DNA of 64,000 bases from Bacillus cereus (GTDB taxonomy: Bacteria > Bacillota > Bacilli > Bacillales > Bacillaceae_G), in the NCBI RefSeq assembly GCF_002584535.1, contig NZ_NUOT01000061.1, forward strand, positions 1-64,000, given 5' to 3'. Of this stretch, positions 34,970-43,891 are shown in pieces. The position numbers and the translations under genes were made by a program. The notes under the pieces were generated by a model. It was not told the origin of the DNA. It saw nothing but the letters and a program-made list of their open reading frames with translations, and made no database searches. Numbering within the stretch: position 1 is the stretch's first letter; each line of letters starts with the position of its first letter.

Positions 34970-35827
34970 TCAATCTTTTGTCCATTCATCAACTAATGCT
35001 TGATTCTGTTTAATCCATTTTCGTGCAGCTTCTTCAGGGTCCTTTGTTTTATTTAACATCACCATTAAAGTACCAAGTTGTTCGTCATTCATTTTCCATC
35101 TATCGAAATATTTCACAATCTCTGGATAATCTTTTTCAAAACCTTTTCGTACAGAGTAATAAATGTCGTCTTTTTCACCATATACTTTTTTAGGGTCTTT
35201 TAAATATTTCAAATCAAATTCTGAAAAGCCCCAGTGTGGATTCCAAAGCGTTACAGCGATTGGTTTCTTTTGCGTATAAGCCTTTTTTAGCTCACTCATC
35301 ATTGCCGCTTCCGAAGATTGGACAAGTTTTAGCTTGATATCATATTCTTTCATTGCTTTATCCGTTAAGTTCATAAGGCTACTACCAGGTTCAATCCCTA
35401 CAATTTTGTTGTTCAATTCATCCTTATGGGCGTTTAAATCTTCGATGCTGTTAATATCTTTCATATAAGAAGGAACAACCAATCCAAGTCCAGTGCCCTC
35501 ATACCATTTCGATTTTAACACAATGTCATTTTTATACCGATCATTTAAGGGCTTATCGGTAACCGGAAGCCATACTTCTAAATTTGCATCAACATCGCCG
35601 CGAGCGACACCAGTCCAAATGGCTGCTTTTTCTAAATACATGAGTTCAACTTTATAGCCTTTTTGTTCTAATAAAACTTTCCACATATTTGCAGCCGCAA
35701 TATTTTCCTTCCAACTTGTTACACCAAGTTTAATTTTCCCTTTCGTATTTGCATTTGTAGCATTACAAGAGGCAATAATCATACTAATAAATAACAAAAT
35801 ACTTATAAGCCATATTTTCCGTTTCAT
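34970..35827 (-). CDS. Glycine betaine/proline-type ABC substrate-binding lipoprotein (OpuAC-like)
   Basis: 285-residue lipoprotein with signal peptide and lipobox I-A-S-C near residue 20, then an OpuAC domain (G-V-T-S-W-K-E-N near 40, conserved Trp residues for quaternary-ammonium binding such as W-T-G-V and W-N-P-H-W). Captures compatible solutes. GGGAGG just before the ATG at 35827 shows that the earlier ATG (35845) is not the start. It is divergent from the ATPase and permease genes of the same system, an unusual split. Confidence 0.92.
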   Translation of the reverse strand: MKRKIWLISILLFISMIIASCNATNANTKGKIKLGVTSWKENIAAANMWKVLLEQKGYKVELMYLEKAAIWTGVARGDVDANLEVWLPVTDKPLNDRYKNDIVLKSKWYEGTGLGLVVPSYMKDINSIEDLNAHKDELNNKIVGIEPGSSLMNLTDKAMKEYDIKLKLVQSSEAAMMSELKKAYTQKKPIAVTLWNPHWGFSEFDLKYLKDPKKVYGEKDDIYYSVRKGFEKDYPEIVKYFDRWKMNDEQLGTLMVMLNKTKDPEEAARKWIKQNQALVDEWTKD

Positions 35828-36016
35828 TGAATCCTCCCGTTTCATAAATAGAAATTTTCATTTCGTTTTGGATCGCGTTGTTAGTAGGAATAAATCTATA
35901 AGTGAACCTTCTTATTATGAACGGAAACAAGAATTTTAAAAAAATCCTCTTTATGTAATATTTCTGTTTAAAATCGTTACACTATGTGAATAGATAGGCA
36001 GAAAAGGAGTCGTTTT

Positions 36017-37222
36017 ATGGAAAATACAAAAGTACGTGTAGAAAACGTAACAAAAGTATTTGGAAAAAATCCTCAAAGAGCAGTCGCCTTATTAAAAGAA
36101 GGAAAAAGTAAATCAGAAATATTGAAAGAAACAGGAATGAACGTTGGGGTGAAAAAGGCAACGTTTGAAGTATATACCGGAGAAATTTTTGTCATTATGG
36201 GGCTATCTGGGAGCGGAAAATCAACTCTTGTTCGTATGCTCAATCAGCTTATAAGGCCAACAGCAGGGCACATATACATAGACGGGGAAGATATCGCAAC
36301 AATGGGGAAAGAAGCGCTTAGGAAAGTCAGAAGAACGAAAATGAGTATGGTTTTTCAAAAGTTTGCACTGTTCCCACATCGTACCGTCTTACAAAATGTT
36401 GCCTATGGATTAGAAATACAAGGGGTTCCAGTAGAAGAAAGAGAAGCAAAGGCACTAGAATCACTTAAATTAGTAGGATTAGATCATCATAAAAATAGTT
36501 ATCCAGGGCAACTAAGTGGTGGAATGCAGCAGCGCGTTGGAATTGCCAGAGCTCTTACAAATGATCCAGATGTTCTACTTATGGACGAGTCATTTAGCGC
36601 ATTAGACCCACTCATTCGAAAAGAGATGCAAGATGAATTGTTAGAGCTGCAAGATAAGATGGAAAAAACGATTATTTTTATTACACATGATTTAGATGAA
36701 GCGCTACGAATTGGGGATCGTATCGCATTAATGAAAGACGGAGAAATTGTGCAAATTGGTACTCCAGAAGAAATTATGATAAGCCCAGCCAATGAATTCG
36801 TAGAGAAATTCGTTGCTGATGTGAATTTAGGGAAAGTGATTACTGCTGAATCTATTTTGAAAAGACCAGAAACATTACTAATTGACCGCGGACCACGTGT
36901 AGCACTACAAATTATGAGAAATGCAGGTGTGTCCACTGTATATGTTGTAAATAAAAAACATGAATTTTTAGGTATTTTAACGGCTGATGATGCCAGTAAA
37001 GCTGTTCAAAAACAATGGCCAATCGCAGATTTACTCTTGAAGGATATTCCGCATGTTTATTTAGATACATTATTGGAAGAAACATATGCAAAAATGGCGG
37101 AAATGAAGCTGCCGTTACCAGTAATTGATGAAAAGAAAAGGTTAAGAGGCATAATAAAACGGGAAAGTGTCATTCAAGCCCTCGCAGGAAATATTGAAGA
37201 AGAGGTGAATGACGGTGAATAG
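36017..37222 (+). CDS. Glycine betaine ABC transporter ATPase (OpuAA-like)
   Basis: 401 residues. Walker A G-L-S-G-S-G-K-S-T (62-70), signature L-S-G-G-M-Q-Q-R, Walker B L-L-M-D-E-S-F, H-loop, then two C-terminal CBS domains (about 275-395), which in OpuA sense ionic strength. It powers uptake of osmoprotectants. AAAAGGAG ribosome binding site. Its stop codon lies beyond the start of the permease gene (14-bp overlap), so translation is coupled. Confidence 0.95.
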   Translation: MENTKVRVENVTKVFGKNPQRAVALLKEGKSKSEILKETGMNVGVKKATFEVYTGEIFVIMGLSGSGKSTLVRMLNQLIRPTAGHIYIDGEDIATMGKEALRKVRRTKMSMVFQKFALFPHRTVLQNVAYGLEIQGVPVEEREAKALESLKLVGLDHHKNSYPGQLSGGMQQRVGIARALTNDPDVLLMDESFSALDPLIRKEMQDELLELQDKMEKTIIFITHDLDEALRIGDRIALMKDGEIVQIGTPEEIMISPANEFVEKFVADVNLGKVITAESILKRPETLLIDRGPRVALQIMRNAGVSTVYVVNKKHEFLGILTADDASKAVQKQWPIADLLLKDIPHVYLDTLLEETYAKMAEMKLPLPVIDEKKRLRGIIKRESVIQALAGNIEEEVNDGE

Positions 37223-38054
37223 TATTCCGCGTATTCCTTTAGGTGAATGGGTTGATGCATTCGTTGCTAGTTTATATGCGAATTTTGAAGGACTGTTTAG
37301 AGGGTTTTCATATGTCATTGGTGGTTTTGTTGATTTACTTACAAATTTCTTAACATTGATTCCAGCATTTTTAATGATTATAATCGTATGTTTTCTCGTT
37401 TGGTATACAACAAGGAAAATATCTTTAGTGGTATTTGCGTTAATCGGCTTATTATTTATTCTAAACATTAACTATTGGGGACAAACGATGCAAACATTGG
37501 CGCTTGTTCTCACATCAGTCATTATTTCCATTATTGTCGGGATTCCAATAGGTGTGTTAGCATCCCAAAATGAACGGTTTTCAAAAATATTAAAACCAAC
37601 ATTAGACTTTATGCAAACAATGCCGGCGTTCGTATACTTGATTCCAGCGATTACATTTTTCGGAGTAGGCGTTGTTCCTGGTATTATCGCTTCTGTTATT
37701 TTTGCAATGCCACCGACAATTCGTTTTACGGATTTAGGAATTAGACAAGTACCAGAAGATTTAATTGAAGCTGCAAATGCATTTGGTTCAACTACATCGC
37801 AAAAGTTATTTAAAGTTCAGTTACCTCTCGCAACGGGAACTATAATGGCTGGTGTAAACCAAAGTATCATGCTGTCCTTATCAATGGTTGTTACAGCTTC
37901 ACTTGTAGGAGCACCGGGGCTTGGTGTAGATGTATATCGTTCTGTAACGCAAGTTAACATTGGAATGGGGTTTGAAGCTGGACTAGCTATTGTAGTCATT
38001 GCGATTGTATTAGATCGGATTACGCAAGGGTTTCACCGGAAAAGAAAAGGTTAA
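37209..38054 (+). CDS. Glycine betaine ABC transporter permease (OpuAB-like)
   Basis: 281 residues, about six to seven membrane segments, with the permease EAA loop E-A-A-N-A-F-G near residue 190 and the Q-T-M-P-A-F-V-Y-L-I-P motif. Overlaps the ATPase gene. GAAGAGGTG site upstream. Completes an OpuA-type osmoprotectant importer with the divergent binding protein. Confidence 0.94.
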   Translation: MTVNSIPRIPLGEWVDAFVASLYANFEGLFRGFSYVIGGFVDLLTNFLTLIPAFLMIIIVCFLVWYTTRKISLVVFALIGLLFILNINYWGQTMQTLALVLTSVIISIIVGIPIGVLASQNERFSKILKPTLDFMQTMPAFVYLIPAITFFGVGVVPGIIASVIFAMPPTIRFTDLGIRQVPEDLIEAANAFGSTTSQKLFKVQLPLATGTIMAGVNQSIMLSLSMVVTASLVGAPGLGVDVYRSVTQVNIGMGFEAGLAIVVIAIVLDRITQGFHRKRKG

Positions 38055-38055
38055 A

Positions 38056-38106
38056 TAAAAACACGCATCATAATGGATCTTCTCATATACGATGCGTGCT
38101 TTTTAT
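38056..38106 (+). terminator. Rho-independent terminator of the opuA operon
   Basis: Stem A-C-A-C-G-C-A-T-C / G-A-T-G-C-G-T-G with a long loop and T5. Confidence 0.75.
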
Positions 38107-38128
38107 TGTGATGAAAGATCGGAAAAGA

Positions 38129-38373
38129 TTACATACGAACAATTACCGAACCTCCACCCGGGGCACAAACTTGATTTTGTTGTTGTTCCATCGATTTGAT
38201 TAATTGGTTGTTTTTTTCATTAACGCGATTAATTTTGCTAATTGATTTTCAAGATTCGTCATTTGCTGCTTCATATAATAAGAATCGTTAGGAAGCGGTG
38301 GTGTAGTTCGTACAGCTTGGTTTTGATGGGGGATAGGTAGGTGATTGAAATGTGAATTCATATAGGGGTGCAT
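38129..38373 (-). pseudogene. Small coiled-coil protein gene with a frameshift in an A7 run
   Basis: A strong AAGGAGG site precedes the ATG at 38373 (M-H-P-Y-M-N-S-H-F). The reading frame stops at 38200, but just past an A7 run (38211-38217 on the plus strand as T7) the other frame continues without break as N-N-Q-L-I-K-S-M-E-Q-Q-Q and ends C-A-P-G-G-G-S-V-I-V-R-M at 38129. With eight A in the run the product would be 81 residues with one continuous coiled coil. Either a real slippage mutation, a read error, or a homopolymer switch. Function unknown; the layout hints at a spore-associated protein. Confidence 0.65.
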
Positions 38374-38543
38374 GGGATTTCTTCCTCCTTCAGTAAAAGA
38401 TGGCTTTCTATAGTAAATGCCTATATACGTGTAAAGGTGACTTGTGAAAAATAAGGTAATAAGTGCGAAATACGAGATCATTTTGATTTTCATTTCTGTA
38501 AATGAATAACCAAAAAAAATCTGATATTTAGGAAAAATCTAAC

Positions 38544-38571
38544 TTGTATTCCGTTTTTATGATATTATAAA
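38544..38571 (+). promoter_or_regulatory. Promoter of the HIT gene
   Basis: TTGTAT at 38544-38549, 16-bp spacer, TATAAA at 38566-38571, about 25 bp before the start codon. Confidence 0.55.
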
Positions 38572-38595
38572 ATATAAATTTAAGGAATGTGAGGG

Positions 38596-39081
38596 ATGCA
38601 TATGTCTATTCAAAACTTCTCTGAAGAAAGCTGTTTCATTTGTCAAAAACATAACGGAAATATTCAAGTACCTGGTGGGACAATTTATGAAGATAACCTT
38701 GTATATGTAGGACATGTCTATTGGGAAGAGGACAAGACGTATCTCGGATATGTAATGATTGATATAAAAAGACATACGCCAGGATTAGCTGAATTAACAG
38801 AAGAAGAAGCGAAAGCTTTTGGTTTAATTACGAGCAGAGTAAGCCGTGCATTAAAAGAATGCGAGGGTGCAGAACATATTTATGCTTTCGTTTCTGGTAA
38901 TGGAGTAAATCATATGCACATGCATATAATTCCACGTTATCCAAATACACCAAAGGAATTTTGGTCACCAACTAAGGTAGCAAATTGGGAAGGTGCACCA
39001 TATGGACAAGAAGAACAAATACAAAAACTATGTGAAAGAATACGAACATATATGGTGAATGAGTATGCATACAACAAATAA
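38596..39081 (+). CDS. HIT family protein (nucleotide hydrolase/transferase)
   Basis: 161 residues. Catalytic histidine triad H-M-H-M-H-I-I-P near residue 113-120 and an N-terminal C-F-I-C-Q-K zinc-like pair (C16/C19 area). HIT proteins cut nucleoside phosphoramidates or dinucleotides. Start may be 38596 or the ATG two codons later (38602). Its end overlaps the following PP2C-like gene by 23 nt, so they are coupled. Confidence 0.9.
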   Translation: MHMSIQNFSEESCFICQKHNGNIQVPGGTIYEDNLVYVGHVYWEEDKTYLGYVMIDIKRHTPGLAELTEEEAKAFGLITSRVSRALKECEGAEHIYAFVSGNGVNHMHMHIIPRYPNTPKEFWSPTKVANWEGAPYGQEEQIQKLCERIRTYMVNEYAYNK

Positions 39082-39925
39082 TACACAATATTCATGGGTT
39101 GGTAGTGACGAAATGTATTTAGGGGAAATTTCAGTTCAGCAACATGGTGAGATAGTGCTTGGCAGATATGGTGGGAATAAGAGTGCAGGCGCAAAGAAGA
39201 ATGAAGACGGTGCTTTCGTTTGGTCAAATGGAAACTGGGAATTTGCGATGATATTAGATGGTCACAATAGTGCAGAAAGTGTTGCTTTAGTAGTACATAC
39301 AATAAAAAATGAATATGAAAATATAAAAGCTTTATTAGAAAAGCCTGTTGAAACGGTATTTCGATCTGTTGAAAATCATTTACTCGCACTTTTTCAATCA
39401 AATTCATTTAAACAGTCGTGCCAGCAAGTAAAAGGTGAAACAGCTTGCTTAATATGTGTAAGAAAAGAAAATTATATTTGGTGGTTTTCTATAGGAGACT
39501 GCCTCGTTTATGTATTTCATGAAGAATTACATAAGTTAGGACAATATATGCTGAACCAACGTCATTTTTATGAATGGATTGGGCATGTGAATACATTTTC
39601 TTTACCAGTCCCGTGTTATTCTTCTGGTATTCGAGAACTACGTACAGGAAGAAATAGAATCATAATGGTAACAGATGGTGTACTAGAATGCGGAGAACGC
39701 CGTTATGAAAATCCATTTTATTTGTATAAAGATATGTATGAAAATAAACCAGAATTAACAAAATGTGTTCAAGATGTCTTAGAACATGTTCATCATCAAC
39801 TTGGACGAGATAGTGCCACGATAATGAGTTGGGATTATGATAATCGTGTGTATGCTACTTATCCGAGCGATCAACCGGAGAAAATCCGATCTGTAAATTC
39901 AGTACAACAGAGAGAGGAAAAATGA
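39059..39925 (+). CDS. PP2C-type Ser/Thr phosphatase-like protein
   Basis: 288 residues. PP2C metal motifs appear in weak form: E-D-G-A-F-V near 50, I-L-D-G-H-N-S near 67, G-D-C-L-V-Y-V near 150 and M-V-T-D-G-V-L-E near 203. It may dephosphorylate proteins or be a regulatory pseudo-phosphatase. Begins inside the HIT gene. Its stop overlaps the ATG of a broken NUDIX gene (ATGA), so it was once a three-gene operon. Confidence 0.82.
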   Translation: MSMHTTNNTQYSWVGSDEMYLGEISVQQHGEIVLGRYGGNKSAGAKKNEDGAFVWSNGNWEFAMILDGHNSAESVALVVHTIKNEYENIKALLEKPVETVFRSVENHLLALFQSNSFKQSCQQVKGETACLICVRKENYIWWFSIGDCLVYVFHEELHKLGQYMLNQRHFYEWIGHVNTFSLPVPCYSSGIRELRTGRNRIIMVTDGVLECGERRYENPFYLYKDMYENKPELTKCVQDVLEHVHHQLGRDSATIMSWDYDNRVYATYPSDQPEKIRSVNSVQQREEK

Positions 39926-40080
39926 AAAGGCTGTTATTACGTTCAGAAGCGATTATTATGAATGGAGATCATTCTAAAGTTCTTGTTTAGTGTGACAAGC
40001 AAGAAACATTTTATCGCTTTCCGGGTGGATCGATTGAATTCAGTGAAACAGCATGTGAAGTGATTATAGTAAATTACAGG
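39922..40080 (+). pseudogene. NUDIX hydrolase gene, broken
   Basis: Starts with an ATGA overlap and AGAGAGGAAA site, reads M-K-R-L-L-L-R-S-E-A, then hits TAG after 22 codons. Past the stop the same frame goes on with F-Y-R-F-P-G-G-S-I-E-F-S-E-T-A, the first half of the NUDIX box, then decays. The E-x-x-E-E-x half that binds metal is gone, so no activity is expected. Confidence 0.75.
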
Positions 40081-40094
40081 GAAGTGGAGAATGG

Positions 40095-40202
40095 ATGTCT
40101 CTCACTAAAGTGATTGTGTTGACTCTACTTGTATTCTTGTTTTGTTTAATTATTACATTATTTCATGATATATGTATTCCAACCTGTTGGTTAAAAGAGT
40201 AA
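40095..40202 (+). CDS. 35-residue single-span membrane peptide
   Basis: M-S-L-T-K-V-I-V-L-T start, one hydrophobic helix (about 5-22), then H-D-I-C-I-P-T-C-W with two Cys, ending in K-E. GTGGAGA site 5 nt before the ATG and a strong terminator after it. Function unknown. Small single-span peptides of this type are frequent in the B. cereus group. Confidence 0.6.
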   Translation: MSLTKVIVLTLLVFLFCLIITLFHDICIPTCWLKE

Positions 40203-40205
40203 AAT

Positions 40206-40252
40206 AATAAGAGTCGTTATCACAATTTCAATGTGTATAACGACTCTTATTT
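40206..40252. terminator. Bidirectional terminator
   Basis: Perfect 15-bp stem (40206-40220 with 40238-40252) with A and T flanks, between the peptide gene and the convergent SDR gene. Confidence 0.92.
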
Positions 40253-40269
40253 ATTAGTAGTCCTCTGCA

Positions 40270-41112
40270 TTACATCTTCTTAAGACTTCTCAAAACAAGA
40301 AACTCCCACACTCTCCACGGAAGAAATTTTTTCGCAACCATCATCAATTTTACACCTTTTCCAATTGGATATCGTAATGTTGCCGTTTTTGTTTCAGCAA
40401 TTGCTACAATCTTTTGAGCAACATCTATCGGATCGCCAAATGTTTCACTGCTACTATTCATATGATTCTGTATTTTATCCATATATTCTTTATAGGGAGA
40501 GGTTGTTTCTACATAATTTTCTGCAAGTTCTTTACCAACTTCCCATATGTTTGTGTTATAGGAACCGGGTTCGATTAATGAAACATCTATTCCATACGGT
40601 TTTACCTCTAGGCGCAGGGATTCACTCCAACCTTCTAATGCATATTTGGAGGAAACGTAAGGAGATAAACCAGGAAAACCAACTTGGCCACTAATACTAC
40701 TTACATTAATAATTTTTCCACTTTTTTGTTTTCGCATATACGGTAATACAATTTGAGATATTGATATTGCTCCAAACACATTCGTTTCAAATTGTTTGCG
40801 ATATTCTTCTATTGGAATTTCCTCTATAAATCCACTGCTCGCATATCCCGCGTTATTAACGAGAAGATCTACTTGATTTAATTCTTTTAAAAACAATTGA
40901 AATGCCTGTATAGATTTTTGATCTGTAACATCTAATTGATGAATTTTGATATTTTGTTTTAAATGTAATGCAGTAGCTTGAGATAATAATTCTGCTCGTT
41001 TATCAAGGTTACGCATTGTAGCGATGACGAAATAGTCTTTCTTTGCAAGTTCAAGGGTAGTTAAAAGGCCAAATCCACTGGATGCACCTGTAATAATCGC
41101 GATTTTACTCAT
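40270..41112 (-). CDS. Short-chain dehydrogenase/reductase (SDR)
   Basis: 280 residues, classical SDR. NAD(P) loop T-G-A-S-S-G-F-G (8-15), N-N-A-G at 86-89, catalytic S139, Y152 and K156 (Y-V-S-S-K). Oxidoreductase with unknown substrate. The divergently placed TetR gene at 41.3 kb is decayed, so the SDR has probably lost its own repressor. Confidence 0.92.
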   Translation of the reverse strand: MSKIAIITGASSGFGLLTTLELAKKDYFVIATMRNLDKRAELLSQATALHLKQNIKIHQLDVTDQKSIQAFQLFLKELNQVDLLVNNAGYASSGFIEEIPIEEYRKQFETNVFGAISISQIVLPYMRKQKSGKIINVSSISGQVGFPGLSPYVSSKYALEGWSESLRLEVKPYGIDVSLIEPGSYNTNIWEVGKELAENYVETTSPYKEYMDKIQNHMNSSSETFGDPIDVAQKIVAIAETKTATLRYPIGKGVKLMMVAKKFLPWRVWEFLVLRSLKKM

Positions 41113-41260
41113 TTTTCGCTCACTTTCTTTTTTCTTACATCATAACGATTTACGTGTAGAAAATCTATCATTCTCTTACATCACATCGTCAAGCATAGAT
41201 ATTGTTTCTTTACATACATTTGTTATTGATTACTATATAGCTTGCCAGTCCTTTATTTGT

Positions 41261-41612
41261 CCGCAAATTGAAACTCAAATGTCCCCAAAAAGAATGCTTC
41301 AAAGATATATTGAATCCAATCTGAAATTTATAGATGAAAATTGAAAACATATATTCGCTGTTATAGAAATTGTTTCGAATGAAAGAACAGATGAAGGGAA
41401 ACTTCGGTTTGCAGCAGACCATACTAAAACTATTTTTCTTCCTATTGGAAATATTCTACGTTTGGGCATGCAGAAGGAGGGTTTCGAGAGTTTTTCACAT
41501 CGTCCTTAAGGGTGATGGCGTTAGCCTAGAGCTAATGAGAAATTCCGATCTTAACGTTAAAGATTACACGAAAGAACTTATCAAGATCTTTGAGCGGGCA
41601 ATTCAAAAGTAA
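41261..41612 (+). pseudogene. TetR-type regulator, decayed
   Basis: Reading in two frames gives a TetR effector domain: E-T-Q-M-S-P-K-R-M-L-Q-R-Y-I, then F-I-D-E-N stop, H-I-F-A-V-I-E-I-V-S-N-E-R, and after a frame change G-D-G-V-S-L-E-L-M near the C terminus ending E-R-A-I-Q-K. The DNA-binding domain is missing. At least one nonsense and one frameshift change. The uninterrupted frame from 41370 is thus only partly real. Confidence 0.7.
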
Positions 41613-41639
41613 CGTATTACCTTAAGGAGGGGGAAGGAC

Positions 41640-41804
41640 ATGATATTTTATGAGGTTATTTGTTTTTGTTGTAAAAATGTATTTCGGGTATATGAAGGAA
41701 CTGAAAAATATAAGAAATTCAAGGAAGACCAGAAAGGTAAATATTGCTGTGACGAATGTAATCATAAAATACAGCTTGAAGCAATAAAACATTTTTTTAG
41801 ATAG
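41640..41804 (+). CDS. Small zinc-ribbon protein (YlaI/DUF2197-like)
   Basis: 54 residues with two cysteine pairs, C-F-C-C near residue 8-11 and C-C-D-E-C near 36-40, plus Y-K-K-F-K between them, as in the DUF2197/YlaI zinc ribbons. AAGGAGGGGGAAGG directly before the ATG. Function unknown; cytoplasmic. Confidence 0.65.
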   Translation: MIFYEVICFCCKNVFRVYEGTEKYKKFKEDQKGKYCCDECNHKIQLEAIKHFFR

Positions 41805-41989
41805 TGATAATAGCTACTTATTCTTAACTGATGGAACCTATGATAAACTGAGATTATCAAGATTTACCATTTAGGACAATATCTTATCGAACAAATTGGT
41901 GGGGGGTATTTAGCTAGAATTGCAGTAAATTATTAAGGGCTTTAGCTGTTTTATTTTTCTAAATCAACTTAATGTAAAAGGGGTATATT

Positions 41990-42538
41990 ATGATTATTAG
42001 CAAACAAGAGTTTGACGTAAATGGGATAATGTATACTATTAGATCTGCAATGGATAAAGATGCAAAAGACTTATCAGAGTTAAGATTACAGATTGATGGA
42101 GAGACTGAAAATTTGGATAGAGAAAAAGGAGAGGGATTCATAGATACAAAGGGGTTTGAAGAGATTATACAAACAGACACTGAAAGTCCAAGAAACCTAT
42201 TTTTAGTTGCTGTAGTGAATAACAGGATTGTTGGTTTTTCAAGGTGTGAGGGAGTGAATTTAAAGCGATTCTCGCATAAGGTAGAATTTGGAGTATGTGT
42301 ATTAAAAGAGTTTTGGGGATATGGTATCGGTAAAAACCTTTTAAAAGAATCTATCTCTTGGGCTGACAGCAACGGGATCAAAAAGATTGCTTTGAATGTT
42401 TTAGAAACAAACGGTAAAGCAATTAAATTGTATGAAAAACTTGGTTTTGAAATAGAAGGAATATTAAAAAATGATAAAAGGCTTGCTGATGGTAAATACT
42501 ATAATACTATTATTATGGGAAGATTTAATGGAGAATAG
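41990..42538 (+). CDS. GNAT family acetyltransferase
   Basis: 182 residues. Y-T-I-R-S-A at the N terminus, acetyl-CoA loop G-Y-G-I-G-K-N-L-L near 107, and late motif N-G-K-A-I-K-L-Y-E-K-L-G-F-E-I-E-G, typical of RimI/PhnO-like enzymes. Substrate unknown. Monocistronic with an AAAAGGGG site. Confidence 0.92.
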   Translation: MIISKQEFDVNGIMYTIRSAMDKDAKDLSELRLQIDGETENLDREKGEGFIDTKGFEEIIQTDTESPRNLFLVAVVNNRIVGFSRCEGVNLKRFSHKVEFGVCVLKEFWGYGIGKNLLKESISWADSNGIKKIALNVLETNGKAIKLYEKLGFEIEGILKNDKRLADGKYYNTIIMGRFNGE

Positions 42539-42612
42539 CTTATGGAATTACATATAGACGTTTCTAAGCGAGTAAAATAAAGTAGAAACATAGGCGAAAA
42601 GGAGTGAGAATC

Positions 42613-42786
42613 TTGCAACTAGGAACAAAATTATGCATTAGTATCGTGTCCACTGTTTTGTTCATTATAGCAAGCACAATATTTTTTCTAAATAATCATC
42701 CGATGAAATGGTTATGGATTTTTATTGCAGTGAGTTCTATTGCGCAAAATGTAGTGATATATAGAAAATACAAAAGTATTCATTAA
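42613..42786 (+). CDS. Small two-span membrane protein
   Basis: 57 residues with two hydrophobic segments (about 8-24 and 32-47) and a basic end (Y-R-K-Y-K). The frame starts with GTG at 42604, which is part of the AAAAGGAG site, so the TTG at 42613 is the more likely start. Unknown function. Confidence 0.6.
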   Translation: MQLGTKLCISIVSTVLFIIASTIFFLNNHPMKWLWIFIAVSSIAQNVVIYRKYKSIH

Positions 42787-42994
42787 AATATTGGAATTGT
42801 TAACATGTTTGTGTCATCTTCCTGATTTTATTGGAAACGTTTTTATGGGGTTTTATAATAAAATTATATTTCCTCGCACGAGCTCCTAAAAATGAATCTC
42901 CAACAATGAAGAAAAGGGAGATGATTTATTACAGTACGGATTTAGAGGCCAGATGGAGGTACCTAGATATAATTAGGATGGATGCTAGGGAAAT

Positions 42995-43069
42995 GTATCA
43001 CCTGTGGCAAAGTTATTAGATGTTCCGTCTAGTACGTTTTATAAACGAATGCAACGGTTCCAATTGTAA
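42995..43069 (+). pseudogene. Helix-turn-helix C-terminal remnant
   Basis: A startless 24-codon frame reads V-A-K-L-L-D-V-P-S-S-T-F-Y-K-R-M, the recognition helix region of a Fis-like or resolvase-type helix-turn-helix, then a stop and a terminator. The body of the gene is missing. Confidence 0.5.
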
Positions 43070-43070
43070 A

Positions 43071-43100
43071 GAAGTAGATGTCGGTAAATCTACTTCTTTT
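43071..43100 (+). terminator. Rho-independent terminator
   Basis: Perfect 9-bp stem G-A-A-G-T-A-G-A-T with 8-nt loop and T4. Confidence 0.75.
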
Positions 43101-43128
43101 GTATGTAGATGCATGTTCTGTCGGAATA

Positions 43129-43153
43129 TGCGCTTACCGGGGAAATAGTAGAA
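43129..43153 (+). repeat. 25-bp direct repeat, copy 1
   Basis: TGCGCTTACCGGGGAAATAG followed by TAGAA; copy 2 at 43892-43916 differs by one base. The copies lie on either side of the DUF218 gene. Confidence 0.6.
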
Positions 43154-43223
43154 TGAAATGATTTCTATAGAGAGGGGAAATCTTTTAAGTTGGTCAACGC
43201 GATAAAGTCTACTACTTTACGGT

Positions 43224-43775
43224 TTAATGATAGTTTTCTTTAAGAAACTTTGAAATCATATGGTATTCATTCCATACTCGTTTCCTACCGATATCTGTTA
43301 AGTACCATGTTTCTTTCGTAAGATTTCTATGATCTTGTAAAGGAAGAACATCGATAGTCATGTCATTTGTAGCAAACGCGGTCGCTATAAGCAAGAATCT
43401 TTTCATAAAAAAAGTTTTTCCCGCTAATAAAATATTTTTGTTTTCGGTTGTTTTTGATAGAAGAAGCATTGCGTTTTTTATAACATCATTAGCAGTATTA
43501 GCTTCTCCTGTTATTGGAATAACGAGTTCTTCAGGAATTCCTGATTGAACTAGGACTTCTTTATGAAAAGTAAACTCATTTGCATTTAAAAATGTATTAT
43601 GTACACTGGGAATCATAATGGTTTTAAAGCTTTCCTCATGAAATAATGTGATAATTTGTTCATTTAATTCAGTGTAATGACCAGGATGATAGAGAACAGC
43701 ATCTGGATTAGGAAATTTATATTGTCTTTCTATAAAAATCATTTCACTTAATAGAGTAGTAAATTGGTTATTCAT
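43224..43775 (-). CDS. DUF218/YdcF-ElyC-SanA family protein
   Basis: 183 residues with the DUF218 layout: D-A-V-L-Y-H-P-G-H near 25, I-P-S-V-H-N-T, G-E-A-N-T-A-N-D near 90, and N-I-L-L-A-G-K-T-F-F-M-K-R near 115. Family members act on the cell envelope (ElyC, SanA) but this one has no membrane segment. ATG 43784 is also possible. Role unknown. Confidence 0.75.
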   Translation of the reverse strand: MNNQFTTLLSEMIFIERQYKFPNPDAVLYHPGHYTELNEQIITLFHEESFKTIMIPSVHNTFLNANEFTFHKEVLVQSGIPEELVIPITGEANTANDVIKNAMLLLSKTTENKNILLAGKTFFMKRFLLIATAFATNDMTIDVLPLQDHRNLTKETWYLTDIGRKRVWNEYHMISKFLKENYH

Positions 43776-43891
43776 AATATACATACCTTTCTTAAGAAAT
43801 ATTTATATACCTTTGAGTTATTCGGTGCCATAAATATTTTTCCTTTAGCTCACATAAATAAAGAAAAAATAAAGGAGAATCTGTCAAAACG

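Noticed and set aside
42831-43019. 62-codon frame
   Set aside because: No ribosome binding site, and the sequence at its end in another frame is a clear helix-turn-helix remnant. I take it as a chance frame.
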